DNA of 64,000 nt from JBOFGK01 sp051649085. GTDB lineage: Bacteria > Bacillota_I > Bacilli_A > UBA3375. Each line of letters opens with the position of its first letter. The first letter of the stretch is position 1. A model generated the notes under the pieces. That model was given only the letters and a program-made list of their open reading frames with translations. It was not told the DNA's origin and made no database searches. Shown here piece after piece: positions 7,635 to 16,852 of this stretch. The stretch is taken from positions 1 through 64,000 of the forward strand of contig JBOFGK010000034.1 in assembly GCA_051649085.1 (NCBI GenBank), given 5' to 3'. Both the position numbers and the translations under genes were made by a program.

Positions 7635-8996
7635 ATGGAAAAAAATAACGTATATGAAACAAAGAGCTTAAACAAACTTATAATGTACTTTGCAATTCCT
7701 GCAATAATCGCATTAATAATGGAATTATTAACATCAGTTGTAGATACGATATTCGCAGCGCAGATTGGAATAGAAAGTGCAGATTCATTAGCTGCAATGG
7801 GGTTAATAAGCCCGATCCTTGGATTATTTATAGCATTACAAACCTTATTTGCTGCATCCACTGGAATAATGATCGCAAAATATCTTCATAATAAACGAAA
7901 GCTAAATATAAATCTAATGACTGGTACAATTATGAGTATTTTACTTTCAACAATAGTATCATTATTATTTTATATATTTATTGATCAAATAATCACAAAC
8001 CTAAATGCATCGGAAGCTGTTTTCATTCAAGCAAAAAAATTCTTAACAATCCAACTAATAAGTAATATATTTAGTTCAATTGGATACACATTAACTAGCG
8101 CAATACGAGCAATCGGAAAGCCACGACAAGAGTTAATAATAATTACATTGGCAATTGTTATTAATATCGTTTTAAATGCAATTTTCGTATTCGGTTTTAA
8201 ATTTGGAATACAAGGAATTGCAACCTCAACTTTAATTAGCGAAATCGTAGCTGCCCTTATATCAGTTATTTACATAAGCAAAACCAACTATGTAGAACTA
8301 AAAACAAAATATTCATTAAAAACATTTATTAAAACAGCATATGCACTATTTAAAATTGGGTTTGCCCAAACTGTATTTCAGTCGCTTGCTAGTGCAACCG
8401 GATTCATAATAAATGATAGTTTAATCACACTTGGTGGGGCTGCTTACTTAGCAGCATTTAATGTTGTTCAGAAAATATATATGTTATTAATAATGCCAAT
8501 CATTGGACTTTCCAATGCCAATCAAACAATAATAGCATACTTTAATAAAGACAAAGCAAAACAAAATAAAATCATCAGAAAAACAGTTTTATATGCGATA
8601 ACATACGGAATAGTTATCGTAGTAGCAAACTACTTTTACAACGATATTTTATTCGCACTATTTAAATCAACCCAAGATATATATGAACTAACATTATCAA
8701 TTAGCACAATAATATTTTTTACATTGCCACTTGTAGGAATAATATATCCAGTAATAACGTACTTACAAGTAACAAACTATGAAATGACATCAGTATTTTT
8801 AGGATTAACAAGACAAATTTTTGCAATTGTTCCGCTTGTAATATTGATTCCAATTATAAATGAAAAATTAATGTTAATTCCTGATAATACTATGTCCATA
8901 TTTTTCGCAATTCCAATCGCAGATATAATTTCAACAATTGTTGCATTAATAATCATGATGACAATCGCCAAAAAACATGCATTAAGAAAGGATTAA
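7635..8996 (+). CDS. MATE family efflux transporter
   Basis: The 453-residue integral membrane protein has about 12 predicted helices in two similar halves. The start NKLIMYFAIPAIIALIMELL with VDTIFAAQIG fits the MATE family (cation/drug antiport). ATG at 7635 follows a GAGGGG ribosome site; the frame upstream has another ATG (7602) without one. A TATAAT-like sequence near 7579 is a plausible promoter. Substrate cannot be told from sequence. No regulator lies next to it. Confidence 0.9.
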   Translation: MEKNNVYETKSLNKLIMYFAIPAIIALIMELLTSVVDTIFAAQIGIESADSLAAMGLISPILGLFIALQTLFAASTGIMIAKYLHNKRKLNINLMTGTIMSILLSTIVSLLFYIFIDQIITNLNASEAVFIQAKKFLTIQLISNIFSSIGYTLTSAIRAIGKPRQELIIITLAIVINIVLNAIFVFGFKFGIQGIATSTLISEIVAALISVIYISKTNYVELKTKYSLKTFIKTAYALFKIGFAQTVFQSLASATGFIINDSLITLGGAAYLAAFNVVQKIYMLLIMPIIGLSNANQTIIAYFNKDKAKQNKIIRKTVLYAITYGIVIVVANYFYNDILFALFKSTQDIYELTLSISTIIFFTLPLVGIIYPVITYLQVTNYEMTSVFLGLTRQIFAIVPLVILIPIINEKLMLIPDNTMSIFFAIPIADIISTIVALIIMMTIAKKHALRKD

Positions 8997-9095
8997 TTAG
9001 AAAATTATTATTTACTTCAGACTAATTAAAAAAATTAAACTTTGCCTTGAATAAAAAATTGTATGTGTTTATAGTTATAATATTTAATTAATTTG

Positions 9096-9112
9096 TTACA
9101 ATTAAATTGTAA
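9096..9112 (+). promoter_or_regulatory. Perfect palindrome, candidate operator for the catalase operon
   Basis: TTACAATT-A-AATTGTAA (8-1-8) lies between a putative -10 (TATAAT at about 9075-9080) and the ribosome site of the first gene. Position and symmetry suggest a repressor site. Because the operon carries catalase, a PerR- or Fur-type regulator is the obvious guess, but the match to the PerR box (TTATAATNATTATAA) is only partial. Confidence 0.5.
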
Positions 9113-9130
9113 TTCGAAAGGAGATTTTAA

Positions 9131-9712
9131 ATGGATATCATCCCGATTATTATAACAGCAATTTTATCGTTCTTTATGTCTTTAGCTGACACCTTTTTAA
9201 TATTCTTTCCACCCGCAACAATAACAATCGGAGGAATAATTGGGCTTTCAGACTTAAACATAATCACAATTTTTATAAGTGGCTTTTTTATAGCACTTGG
9301 AAATGTGACAGCCATATTTATTTTTAGAACGATAGGATATAAGTTCTTAAAAGTAGAAAAATTTAATCGATTCAAAAAATGGCAAAAAAAAATCTCTTAC
9401 ATAATTGATAACTTTGGTTACTATCCGATTATGGGGTTTTCTGCAACAACAATGAATGTAGTGTTATCAACAACATTTTTATTTGCAAAAGAAGTAAATT
9501 ATCCTAAATATTTATTTTATGCAGTAATCGGACGAACAACTATATTATCTTTTTGTGTCGTATTCTTTGGAATTACAAGTGATATAAAATGGCAGTATAT
9601 GAACATAGTAATAATTCTATATATAATAATTTTCACATACATTTTGATAAAAGTTATTTTAGATAGAAAAAATATAAAATATGTTTTTAAAAACTTAAAA
9701 ATAATTAAATAA
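9131..9712 (+). CDS. Multi-pass membrane protein, possibly VTT/DedA-like
   Basis: The 193-residue protein has about five hydrophobic segments, with a basic region in the middle (RTIGYKFLKVEKFNRFKKWQ). The second half (GFSATTMNVVLSTTFLFAKE, then FLFYAVIGRTTILSF) loosely resembles the small SNARE-associated (VTT/DedA) proteins, but the diagnostic FxxRxxPGxR motif is not visible. AAAGGAG precedes the ATG. It sits 8 bp upstream of catalase and probably shares its transcript, hinting at a role in oxidative or membrane stress. Confidence 0.65.
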   Translation: MDIIPIIITAILSFFMSLADTFLIFFPPATITIGGIIGLSDLNIITIFISGFFIALGNVTAIFIFRTIGYKFLKVEKFNRFKKWQKKISYIIDNFGYYPIMGFSATTMNVVLSTTFLFAKEVNYPKYLFYAVIGRTTILSFCVVFFGITSDIKWQYMNIVIILYIIIFTYILIKVILDRKNIKYVFKNLKIIK

Positions 9713-9720
9713 GGAGAAAA

Positions 9721-11220
9721 GTGAAAAAAACTCTAACAACAGCACAAGGAAATCCTGTACTAAACGACAACCAATCAATTTCAACAGGAGAAAAAGAAGG
9801 ATATGTAGTAATGCAAGATGTGTATTTAATGGAAAAATTAGCACACTTTAACCGTGAGCGTATTCCAGAACGTGTCGTACATGCAAAAGGAAGCGGTGCA
9901 TACGGTGAATTTACCGTAACAAATGACGACTTGAAAAAATACACAAGAGCAGATTTCTTATCAGAAAAAGGTAAAAAAACAAAAGTGTTTTTACGATTCT
10001 CAACCGTTGGAGGAGAAAAAGGATCATCAGATTCTGCACGTGATCCACGTGGATTTGCCTTAAAATTCTACACGGAAAAAGGAAACTATGACTTAGTAGG
10101 TAATAATACACCGATCTTCTTTATTCGTGATGCAATGAAGTTTCCTGATTTAATTCACACTCAAAAAAGAGATCCGCAAACAAACTTAAAAGATGCAGAT
10201 ATGTTTTGGGACTTCTTCTCATTAACACCAGAATCAATCCATCAAGTAACAATTTTATTTAGTGATCGTGGAATACCAAAAAGTTATCGTCATATGAATG
10301 GATATTCATCACATACATACATGTGGTATAATGAAGAAAATGAGTATGTATGGATCAAACTTCACTTTAAAACAAATCAAAAAATAGAAAATTTAACACA
10401 AGAAGAGGCAGATATTTTATCAGGAACTGATCCAGATCATGCAACACGTGATCTTTACAATGCAATTGCAAATAATCTATTCCCTAGTTGGACAGTTTAT
10501 GTACAAATAATGACTCAAGAACAAGCAAAAGAATATGAATTTGACCCATTTGATATTACAAAAGTATGGTACCAAAAAGACTTCCCACTAATGGAGATTG
10601 GACATTTAGAATTAAATGAAAATCCAGAAAACTTCTTTGCAGAAACTGAACAAGTAGCTTTATCTCCAAGTAACTTTGTAGATGGAATAGGACCATCACC
10701 AGATAAATTACTACAAGGACGTTTATTTGCATATGCAGATGCACAAAGATATCGCCTAGGAGCAAACCACTCTCAAATTCCAGTAAACAAACCTAAAAAT
10801 GATGTACAAACAACTCAAAGAGATGGATCAATGGCAATAAACAATGGATCGAATAATCCTAACTATACTCCAAACTCTACAGAAATTAATCAGCCAAGCG
10901 AAGGATTTACGCCTCCAGCAATTGAAGTTCAAGCTGTTCTAGATCGTCATATCAGACCAATTGAAGATGCTGACTTTATCCAAGCAGGTAAATTGTATGA
11001 AGAGGTCCTTAGTGAAGAAGAAAAAACAAGATTAACAAACAACATTGCTTCACATCTAAAGGATGCAAAATTACATATTCAATTAAGACAAACGGCATTA
11101 TTCTATAAAGCAAGTAGTGACTATGGAACAAGAGTTGCTAAACTACTTGATTTAGATGTAGATCAAATAAAACAATTAGCACTAATGACACAAGAAGAAA
11201 GAATTAATGCTACTAAATAA
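9721..11220 (+). CDS. katA: Catalase (heme, monofunctional, small subunit)
   Basis: Breaks hydrogen peroxide down to water and oxygen in the cytoplasm. The 499-residue length fits small-subunit catalases. Visible marks: RVVHAKGSGAYGEF with catalytic His-54, VGNNTPIFFIRDAMKFPD with the catalytic Asn near residue 127, and the heme-ligand region RLFAYADAQRYRLG with Tyr near 338. It starts with GTG at 9721 behind AAGGAG. It is the second gene of a two-gene operon with the membrane protein upstream. Catalase is unusual for Mollicutes proper and suggests exposure to oxygen. Confidence 0.97.
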   Translation: MKKTLTTAQGNPVLNDNQSISTGEKEGYVVMQDVYLMEKLAHFNRERIPERVVHAKGSGAYGEFTVTNDDLKKYTRADFLSEKGKKTKVFLRFSTVGGEKGSSDSARDPRGFALKFYTEKGNYDLVGNNTPIFFIRDAMKFPDLIHTQKRDPQTNLKDADMFWDFFSLTPESIHQVTILFSDRGIPKSYRHMNGYSSHTYMWYNEENEYVWIKLHFKTNQKIENLTQEEADILSGTDPDHATRDLYNAIANNLFPSWTVYVQIMTQEQAKEYEFDPFDITKVWYQKDFPLMEIGHLELNENPENFFAETEQVALSPSNFVDGIGPSPDKLLQGRLFAYADAQRYRLGANHSQIPVNKPKNDVQTTQRDGSMAINNGSNNPNYTPNSTEINQPSEGFTPPAIEVQAVLDRHIRPIEDADFIQAGKLYEEVLSEEEKTRLTNNIASHLKDAKLHIQLRQTALFYKASSDYGTRVAKLLDLDVDQIKQLALMTQEERINATK

Positions 11221-11256
11221 GCACTAAATTTTAATTAAATATACTTCAATAAAAGA

Positions 11257-11294
11257 AAACTTTAAATTTCAAATAACTGAAATTTAAAGTTTTT
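11257..11294. terminator. Bidirectional terminator between catalase and convergent gene
   Basis: Perfect 15-bp stem AAACTTTAAATTTCA/TGAAATTTAAAGTTT with a 6-base loop, between two convergent genes. Confidence 0.85.
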
Positions 11295-11352
11295 ATATAT
11301 AATTTAATAGACTTTTATGTTTGAGCTATCCAAAAACATATTTCAAGCATAA

Positions 11353-12081
11353 TTATTGACTGAATTCTGACCACGTTTTTCTAATTTCAGCATTTTTCAA
11401 GATCTTATTTAGCTCTTCAACTACTATCTTTTGATTAGTTGTATTTGAAATTGGTTGTCCATTCTCAAGCTTCATTGTTGAGTTTCCATAGCCAATTGGA
11501 AAACTTTTATCAACCCCATTTAAAGGCTTTTTTTCAGTCATCATGAGAACAGTACTACCAACTTCTAAATTAATATCATCTTCTGAAAAAGTACATGTAA
11601 ATTGATTTGAAGCATTTGCGGTTTGTCCTTTTTCTGTTTCTGATCCTAGACTTTGTTGAAATACTGAAGTTTTCACACATCCAGAACCCTTATAAATTTC
11701 AATCGTCTCATTTTCCGAAATATCCTTGTTTGTCGATTTTAAGACTGTTGCTTCATAGATTGTAAAAATGTCTCCCTGATCAACATATACACTTTTAGCT
11801 TTATTTATCTTTACAATAAATGTAGAATCAAAATAATTTTGTATTTTATTAATATCATTGAAATCAAAGATCAAGTCCAGACTTAATTTCATATTTGTGA
11901 CAAGTTTTGGATCAAGTGCAAGTTTTGGATCATTTAGTGTTGCAATATAGTCATTTGTGTACTGTTTATTTACATCTTCTTTAACTACATTTGATTCTAC
12001 TGTTGCTTTATTACTGTTTTGAATTCCAAAAACAACAGCAATTATTAGTATGAAAATACTACTATAAACTATTTTTTTCAT
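11353..12081 (-). CDS. Exported/membrane-anchored protein of unknown function
   Basis: About 242 residues. The N-terminus is a signal anchor (KKIVYSSIFILIIAVVFG); there is no lipobox Cys. The rest is polar, with two Cys in the middle (GSGCVKTS, NQFTCTFS). No family recognised. Two ATG codons are adjacent; the second (12079-12081) is better spaced from the AAAGGG ribosome site. It is 11 bp downstream of the secreted zinc-protease gene and is probably co-transcribed with it, so it may be an inhibitor, chaperone or partner. Confidence 0.7.
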   Translation of the reverse strand: MKKIVYSSIFILIIAVVFGIQNSNKATVESNVVKEDVNKQYTNDYIATLNDPKLALDPKLVTNMKLSLDLIFDFNDINKIQNYFDSTFIVKINKAKSVYVDQGDIFTIYEATVLKSTNKDISENETIEIYKGSGCVKTSVFQQSLGSETEKGQTANASNQFTCTFSEDDINLEVGSTVLMMTEKKPLNGVDKSFPIGYGNSTMKLENGQPISNTTNQKIVVEELNKILKNAEIRKTWSEFSQ

Positions 12082-12092
12082 CATACCCTTTC

Positions 12093-12650
12093 CTAATATT
12101 TATTTTTTATTGTTTTTTTGTCGTCAGTGCTTGGAACTGTCACTTTTCTTCCTGATCCTGCTTGACACATAATTGAATATGGGCTCGTGTTAAAATCCTT
12201 TAATCCAAGTACATGCCCAAATTCATGTGCAATAACCCCTTGTTTTGCTGCTCTTGAATATTTGTTTGCAACCATAAGATTTCCATAAATTGTAACATTA
12301 GTGTAAACCCAGTTACAATTATTAGGATTAAGATTACTTGTACAAGGTGCAAAAGTATATGAAGTACTTGCATTTGCATAACCATTCACGCTTGTACTAT
12401 GATAAAAATCTGCTTGACTATCATTACGTATTCCTGTATTTTTTGCTGTAACACCAGATACAGATCCAGTCCATGACTTTACTGCATCATCTACAATACT
12501 CGTCCAACCACGCTTGGCTGCATCCGTTGATAATCCATAATATACTGGAAAACCACCAAGTAATTTTGCACTAAATGCAGGTGCTGCACTTAATGTTAAT
12601 ACAGGATTTAATACTATTACTAAAAATAAGATGATTATAATCTTTTTCAT
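12093..12650 (-). CDS. Secreted zinc metalloprotease, HExxHxxGxxD type
   Basis: The 185-residue protein has a signal peptide (residues 1 to about 22) and a single small catalytic domain. The motif HEFGHVLGLKD (142-152) gives two His and a third ligand Asp-152, as in snapalysin-type (M7) zincins rather than the His of matrixins (M10). SIM at 159-161 is a plausible Met-turn. Cys-103 and Cys-112 may form a disulfide. The protein is short and has no obvious propeptide, so it may be made as an active small protease. It heads a two-gene operon. A minus-strand TATAAT (complement of 12695-12700) is a plausible -10. Confidence 0.8.
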   Translation of the reverse strand: MKKIIIILFLVIVLNPVLTLSAAPAFSAKLLGGFPVYYGLSTDAAKRGWTSIVDDAVKSWTGSVSGVTAKNTGIRNDSQADFYHSTSVNGYANASTSYTFAPCTSNLNPNNCNWVYTNVTIYGNLMVANKYSRAAKQGVIAHEFGHVLGLKDFNTSPYSIMCQAGSGRKVTVPSTDDKKTIKNKY

Positions 12651-12836
12651 TTTTCCGTCTCCATTTATGGAATTGTTTGCAGCCCCATCTTTATATTATA
12701 TCATTAAAAAGTCGTTTTTATTGTTTTTTAAATAATCTTTTCACATTCATTACGAACGATCACTTTCTTTGTTTTTCCCAAATGTGCTGATAATTAATTG
12801 GAGTGACTATAGACCAAAGCTTCGCTCAACCTATTC

Positions 12837-12924
12837 TAACACTTTTGGATTTGCCATTTATAATAACATAATAAACCACATTCAACATCACTTATTTATT
12901 ATGGCAAAAATGTGATGAGTGTTA
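12837..12924. repeat. Interrupted inverted repeat in intergenic region
   Basis: Outer arms TAACACT (12837-12843) and AGTGTTA (12918-12924) enclose inner arms TTGCCAT (12851-12857) and ATGGCAA (12901-12907), with AT-rich partial pairing between. It may be an imperfect cruciform or decayed small element. Only one copy was seen in this window. The rest of the 12651-13034 gap is without recognisable genes. Confidence 0.4.
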
Positions 12925-12985
12925 CCTACTAAAAAACAATTACTGTCCGTGTAAGTCTAGAATTTTCCAAACTACCCCATATACA

Positions 12986-12994
12986 TGGTATAAT
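12986..12994 (+). promoter_or_regulatory. Extended -10 promoter for rnjA
   Basis: TGGTATAAT lies about 40 bp upstream of the rnjA start. The -35 region is poor, as is common with extended -10 promoters. Confidence 0.5.
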
Positions 12995-13034
12995 TTAGTT
13001 AAAGCAACATGTTTATACGTAAATGGAGGTTTAC

Positions 13035-14969
13035 ATGAATAAAGAAATTAGTAAACCGACTTCTAACCAAACAAAAAGCAAACCAAAAATGAAAACACCG
13101 AATGGTGAAATTAAAATATTGGCTCTTGGTGGTTTAGGTGAAGTTGGAAAAAACTGTTATGTGATAGATTATAAAGACGAAATATATGTTATCGACTATG
13201 GGGTAATGTTCCCTGATAAGGATCAATTGGGAATTGATTATATCTTACCAAATTATGAATATCTATTGAAAAATCAACATCGAATTAAAGGATTGTTTAT
13301 TACACATGGACACGAAGATCATATTGGGGGAATACCCTTCCTATTACGCAAAGTTAAAATACCAAAAATCTATGCACCTAAAACTGCTAAATTAATGATT
13401 GAAAAAAAATTAAAAGAAGCAAAAATTAAAATTGAGATTACAGAAATACACGATAATTCTATTCTTGACTTTGGAACACTTACAATTGAGTCATTTAGAC
13501 AAACCCACAGTATTCCAGATTCATTAGGGTTTTTCATTGGGACACCTGATGGTAATTTAGTAACTACAGGGGATTTCAAAGTTGACTTTTCTCCACCCGG
13601 ACAAAAAGCAGCCGACTTCCAAAAAATGGTTGAAATTGCCAAGCGTGGAGTAATGTGTTTAATGTCTGATAGTACAAACGCACAAACACCAGGTTTTAGT
13701 TTATCAGAAAAAACTGTAGGTAACAATCTTAAAACTCTAATTGCAGAATCAACTGGAAGAATTTTATTTACTACGTTTGCATCAAACATTAATCGTGTTC
13801 AACAAATTATTGAGGGTGCATTAGAAAACGATCGAAAAATTTGTGTTATTGGACGTTCACTTGTAAATGCCTTAGATACAGGATCAAAAACAAAATATAT
13901 TAAGGTGACTAAAAAAGATTTAATTGAACCAAAAATGATTAAGTCATTACCTGCTGATAAAGTTTGTATTATTTGTACAGGTTCACAAGGGGAAAGTTTA
14001 GCTGCCCTTGCACGTATTGCTGGTAATTTAAATCCTCATTTTACGCTTAGTGAAAATGATACTGTTGTTTTTGCTTCTAATCCAATTCCTGGTAACAACT
14101 ATCAAATTGGAAAAGTTATTGATATTTTACACCAAAGAAATTGTAAAATTATTCGTAACTCTGATGTCTTTAAAACACATGCTTCTGGACATGCATCTCA
14201 GGAAGAACAAAAGCTGTTAATCACTTTATTTCAACCGGAATTTTTCGCACCTATTCACGGTACATACAATATGCAAGTTGCTCACAAAAAGACTGCAATA
14301 CAATTAGGTGTTCCGGAAGAAAAATGTTTATTAATTGACAACGGAGATTGTCTTTCTTTCAATAACCGAAAACCTAGTATTTCTCGTCGTTATGCACCAG
14401 GAAATAGTATGTATGTGAGTGGAAACAACATTAATGTTTCGCTTTCTGAATCGTCAATGGATAAGTTAGCAAGTGATGGAATTATGGTGTTTGTTGCAAC
14501 TTATAACCAAAACCGTAAGCTTATTACATTCCCTCAAATTACAACTCGTGGTTTCATTGTAATTAACGAATCATTAAATTTATTACGTGCCTTTCAAACA
14601 GAGTTTACTCGTTTATTTAATTCAAATTCAAAACTAGAAGATGAAGAATTACAATTACTTTTAAATTCCCAAATGAGTAGCTTTATCTTTAAGAAAACAG
14701 GTAAAATTCCTTTAGTTTCTACAAATTTAATTCAATATGATCACAAATTTGTAAATACACTTCAACCAGAAGAAGTTCAAAATCAAACACCTGTAATACC
14801 AAAGAAAGTTAAACCTAAACTTGTAACACCAAAAACAGTTGGTGCAATCAAAAAGAATTCGAAGCCTAAGTCAGCACAAAAACCACACAACAAATCCGAA
14901 GGAAAAAAACCAAATCAGAAACCAAAACAAGCAAAAAATACTGATAAAAAGCTAGAGCAACAAAATTAA
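13035..14969 (+). CDS. rnjA: Ribonuclease J (J1 type)
   Basis: Central mRNA decay and rRNA-processing nuclease with 5'-3' exo- and endonuclease activity. The metallo-beta-lactamase motif HGHEDHIGG (about residues 92-100) is intact, favouring the active J1 form. Beta-CASP features follow (STNAQTPGFSLSE, FATFASNINRVQQ-like, HASGHASQEEQK), then PIHGTYNMQ. The last 70 or so residues are a Lys/Pro/Gln-rich, probably disordered tail. The first ATG of the open frame (13023) overlaps GGAGG, so the start is the ATG at 13035 (644 residues). Single gene followed by a terminator. Confidence 0.95.
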   Translation: MNKEISKPTSNQTKSKPKMKTPNGEIKILALGGLGEVGKNCYVIDYKDEIYVIDYGVMFPDKDQLGIDYILPNYEYLLKNQHRIKGLFITHGHEDHIGGIPFLLRKVKIPKIYAPKTAKLMIEKKLKEAKIKIEITEIHDNSILDFGTLTIESFRQTHSIPDSLGFFIGTPDGNLVTTGDFKVDFSPPGQKAADFQKMVEIAKRGVMCLMSDSTNAQTPGFSLSEKTVGNNLKTLIAESTGRILFTTFASNINRVQQIIEGALENDRKICVIGRSLVNALDTGSKTKYIKVTKKDLIEPKMIKSLPADKVCIICTGSQGESLAALARIAGNLNPHFTLSENDTVVFASNPIPGNNYQIGKVIDILHQRNCKIIRNSDVFKTHASGHASQEEQKLLITLFQPEFFAPIHGTYNMQVAHKKTAIQLGVPEEKCLLIDNGDCLSFNNRKPSISRRYAPGNSMYVSGNNINVSLSESSMDKLASDGIMVFVATYNQNRKLITFPQITTRGFIVINESLNLLRAFQTEFTRLFNSNSKLEDEELQLLLNSQMSSFIFKKTGKIPLVSTNLIQYDHKFVNTLQPEEVQNQTPVIPKKVKPKLVTPKTVGAIKKNSKPKSAQKPHNKSEGKKPNQKPKQAKNTDKKLEQQN

Positions 14970-14976
14970 AAAATTT

Positions 14977-15001
14977 AAAGTGTCTAATGACACTTTTTTT
15001 A
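14977..15001 (+). terminator. Intrinsic terminator after rnjA
   Basis: AAAGTGTC (14977-14984), TAAT loop, GACACTTT, then T run. Confidence 0.92.
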
Positions 15002-15083
15002 AACAACAAATTTATGTAAAAGAAAAATACCAAAACAAATATTATTTAGTTATAATATGAATATAATAAATTTAAGGAGAATT

Positions 15084-16118
15084 ATGCTATTTTTTCTAGA
15101 CGTTGATAACACTATTTTAGAACATACAAGTTCCTATTCAAACAACACTGAAGGACGAATTCATAATATTTTTGGTCATGACCCGGTTACGAATGAAGAA
15201 GCAATTAAATTAATGTATGAAGGATCGATTTGTTCTGATTCCAAAGTAATCAAAGAACTGTTAATTAATCAAGATAATTTTTATGTTCTTACTAAAACAA
15301 ATAATAAAATTTATGAAAAATATAAACGAATTCGTATTGCAAAATTACTTGGGATTACAGTTGAAGAACTTGAGAATCTATCGGATTCTAAAAATCGAAA
15401 AAAATATATTACAATTTTTGAAGATGAACCCAAACCAATTACTGTGAAAAAGATTTTTAATCTAACTACGCTTAAGGATTGTGTCTTAGTTGATGATTAT
15501 TCTCAAAATATTATTGATTGGGAAACCGAATATGGGATTGGAATTAAATTTCACAATGAATATAATTCACCCCTTCATCCAACAGGTGGTTTAGTTATTT
15601 CCAATTTTAAATTACTTTCGCATAATATTCAAGAACAAAATGTCCAAGATTTAATTATTGGAACAACATTAATCTATTACTTTCAAAAATATCTTCCAAG
15701 TTATCCTCAAATCAATTTTTTAAATCTAATTCAAAATGATATTGAAAAACGCTTTGACCTAGAAAATCGTGTCTTTGAAAACACCAAAAATTCATTTACT
15801 GAATTTCTAACACAATACTATTATTTTATTTCTAAACATCAACCCCAAATTTTAGCTGATAGTTTCAAAAAGCATTATAACGAACATGTAAATTGTGTAC
15901 TTGTAAATCCTTTTACTTATCAAGATTCAATGTTTACAAGTTTATTAGGTCATGATAATTTCTTAACAATTGGCTTTTCTTCCAAAGAGAAAACTCGTGT
16001 TGTTCGTGACATCTATATTTCTGTACCACAAACAACTTATTCCGACTATACTGATCAACAAGTTAGACGCTCAGTTAAACACTTATTACAACTATTAAAT
16101 TTATACAAGAATAAGTAA
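15084..16118 (+). CDS. HAD-like N-terminal domain fused to an unrecognised C-terminal domain
   Basis: The 344-residue protein begins MLFFLDVDNTILEHTSSYSN, a HAD-superfamily motif I (DxDxT). VLTKTNNK and VLVDDYSQNIIDWE fit motifs II/III and the closing acidic pair. The second half (about 180-344) is unrelated to HAD phosphatases as far as I can see and contains VLVNPFTYQDSMFTSLLGHD and VVRDIYISVPQTTYSDYTDQ. The upstream ATG at 15057 lacks a ribosome site; ATG 15084 follows AAGGAG. Substrate unknown; nucleotide or sugar phosphate are possible. Confidence 0.75.
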   Translation: MLFFLDVDNTILEHTSSYSNNTEGRIHNIFGHDPVTNEEAIKLMYEGSICSDSKVIKELLINQDNFYVLTKTNNKIYEKYKRIRIAKLLGITVEELENLSDSKNRKKYITIFEDEPKPITVKKIFNLTTLKDCVLVDDYSQNIIDWETEYGIGIKFHNEYNSPLHPTGGLVISNFKLLSHNIQEQNVQDLIIGTTLIYYFQKYLPSYPQINFLNLIQNDIEKRFDLENRVFENTKNSFTEFLTQYYYFISKHQPQILADSFKKHYNEHVNCVLVNPFTYQDSMFTSLLGHDNFLTIGFSSKEKTRVVRDIYISVPQTTYSDYTDQQVRRSVKHLLQLLNLYKNK

Positions 16119-16183
16119 AAAACTTAGTTTTTTAAATTTATTTGATATAATTAGTCTAAAGAAAATATCAAAGGAGAAATAAA

Positions 16184-16795
16184 ATGGAAAAAACAGTATC
16201 TCAAGCAGTAAGTAGTCGCCATTCAATGCGTTACTTTGATCCAACAAAACAAGTTAATAAAGCAGATCAAGCAGTTATTTTAAATGCTGGTTTACATGCC
16301 CCAAATGGTTTTGGAGTTGAAGCATGGAAATTTATTGTCATTGATGGTGATCGTAGTGAGCTACAAAAAGTAGCATATGGTCAAGCACCTATCACTGATT
16401 GTTCTTTTGTTGTTGCAGCTCTTTACGTTAAATCAAAATACTTGGAAAGAAATCCTGACTTCTTTATTTCAAAACTAAAAAAAAGTGGTTTAAATGATGA
16501 GAAAATTGAACAATATTTACAAATGGTCATGCCAAACATTGATGGAAATTACTTTCGTGAACAAGTTCCATATGCTACTGCACAAATGGTTTTACAAGCC
16601 GAAGCATTAGGAATCAATTCATTAATAATGGGGGGATTTATTGAAGATGAAGTTGCCAAACTTTTAGGTGTTGACTTAGAAGAATATGGAATTGTCACAT
16701 TAACGGCCTTTGGATATTCTAAAGCAGAAGTAGATGTTAATAAAGAACGAGTAATTCGTGATCAACTTGAGTCAATTGAATTTATTTCACTTTAA
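16184..16795 (+). CDS. Nitroreductase family flavoprotein
   Basis: 203 residues. The start VSQAVSSRHSMRYFDPTKQV is typical of the FMN-binding nitroreductase fold (RxSxRxF). HAPNGFGVEAWKFIVIDG, AQMVLQAEALGINSLIMGGF and a late FGYSKAEVD fit the conserved flavin and dimer segments. These enzymes reduce nitro compounds, quinones or flavins with NAD(P)H; the physiological substrate is not evident. AAAGGAG precedes the ATG. It is monocistronic and ends at a bidirectional terminator. Confidence 0.92.
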   Translation: MEKTVSQAVSSRHSMRYFDPTKQVNKADQAVILNAGLHAPNGFGVEAWKFIVIDGDRSELQKVAYGQAPITDCSFVVAALYVKSKYLERNPDFFISKLKKSGLNDEKIEQYLQMVMPNIDGNYFREQVPYATAQMVLQAEALGINSLIMGGFIEDEVAKLLGVDLEEYGIVTLTAFGYSKAEVDVNKERVIRDQLESIEFISL

Positions 16796-16807
16796 GCACT
16801 AGATTAA

Positions 16808-16843
16808 AGAAAAAAGAACAGACATTAACGTCGGTTCTTTTTT
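16808..16843. terminator. Bidirectional terminator
   Basis: AAAAAAGAAC...GTTCTTTTTT stem with inner GAC/GTC pairs, between convergent genes. Confidence 0.8.
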
Positions 16844-16852
16844 GTTTAAATT

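Noticed and set aside
12093..12650. Matrixin (M10) assignment for the secreted protease
   Set aside because: The third zinc ligand position is Asp rather than His, which fits snapalysin-type zincins better.
13370..13789. Minus-strand open frame inside RNase J
   Set aside because: Shadow of a strongly conserved plus-strand gene; no ribosome site.
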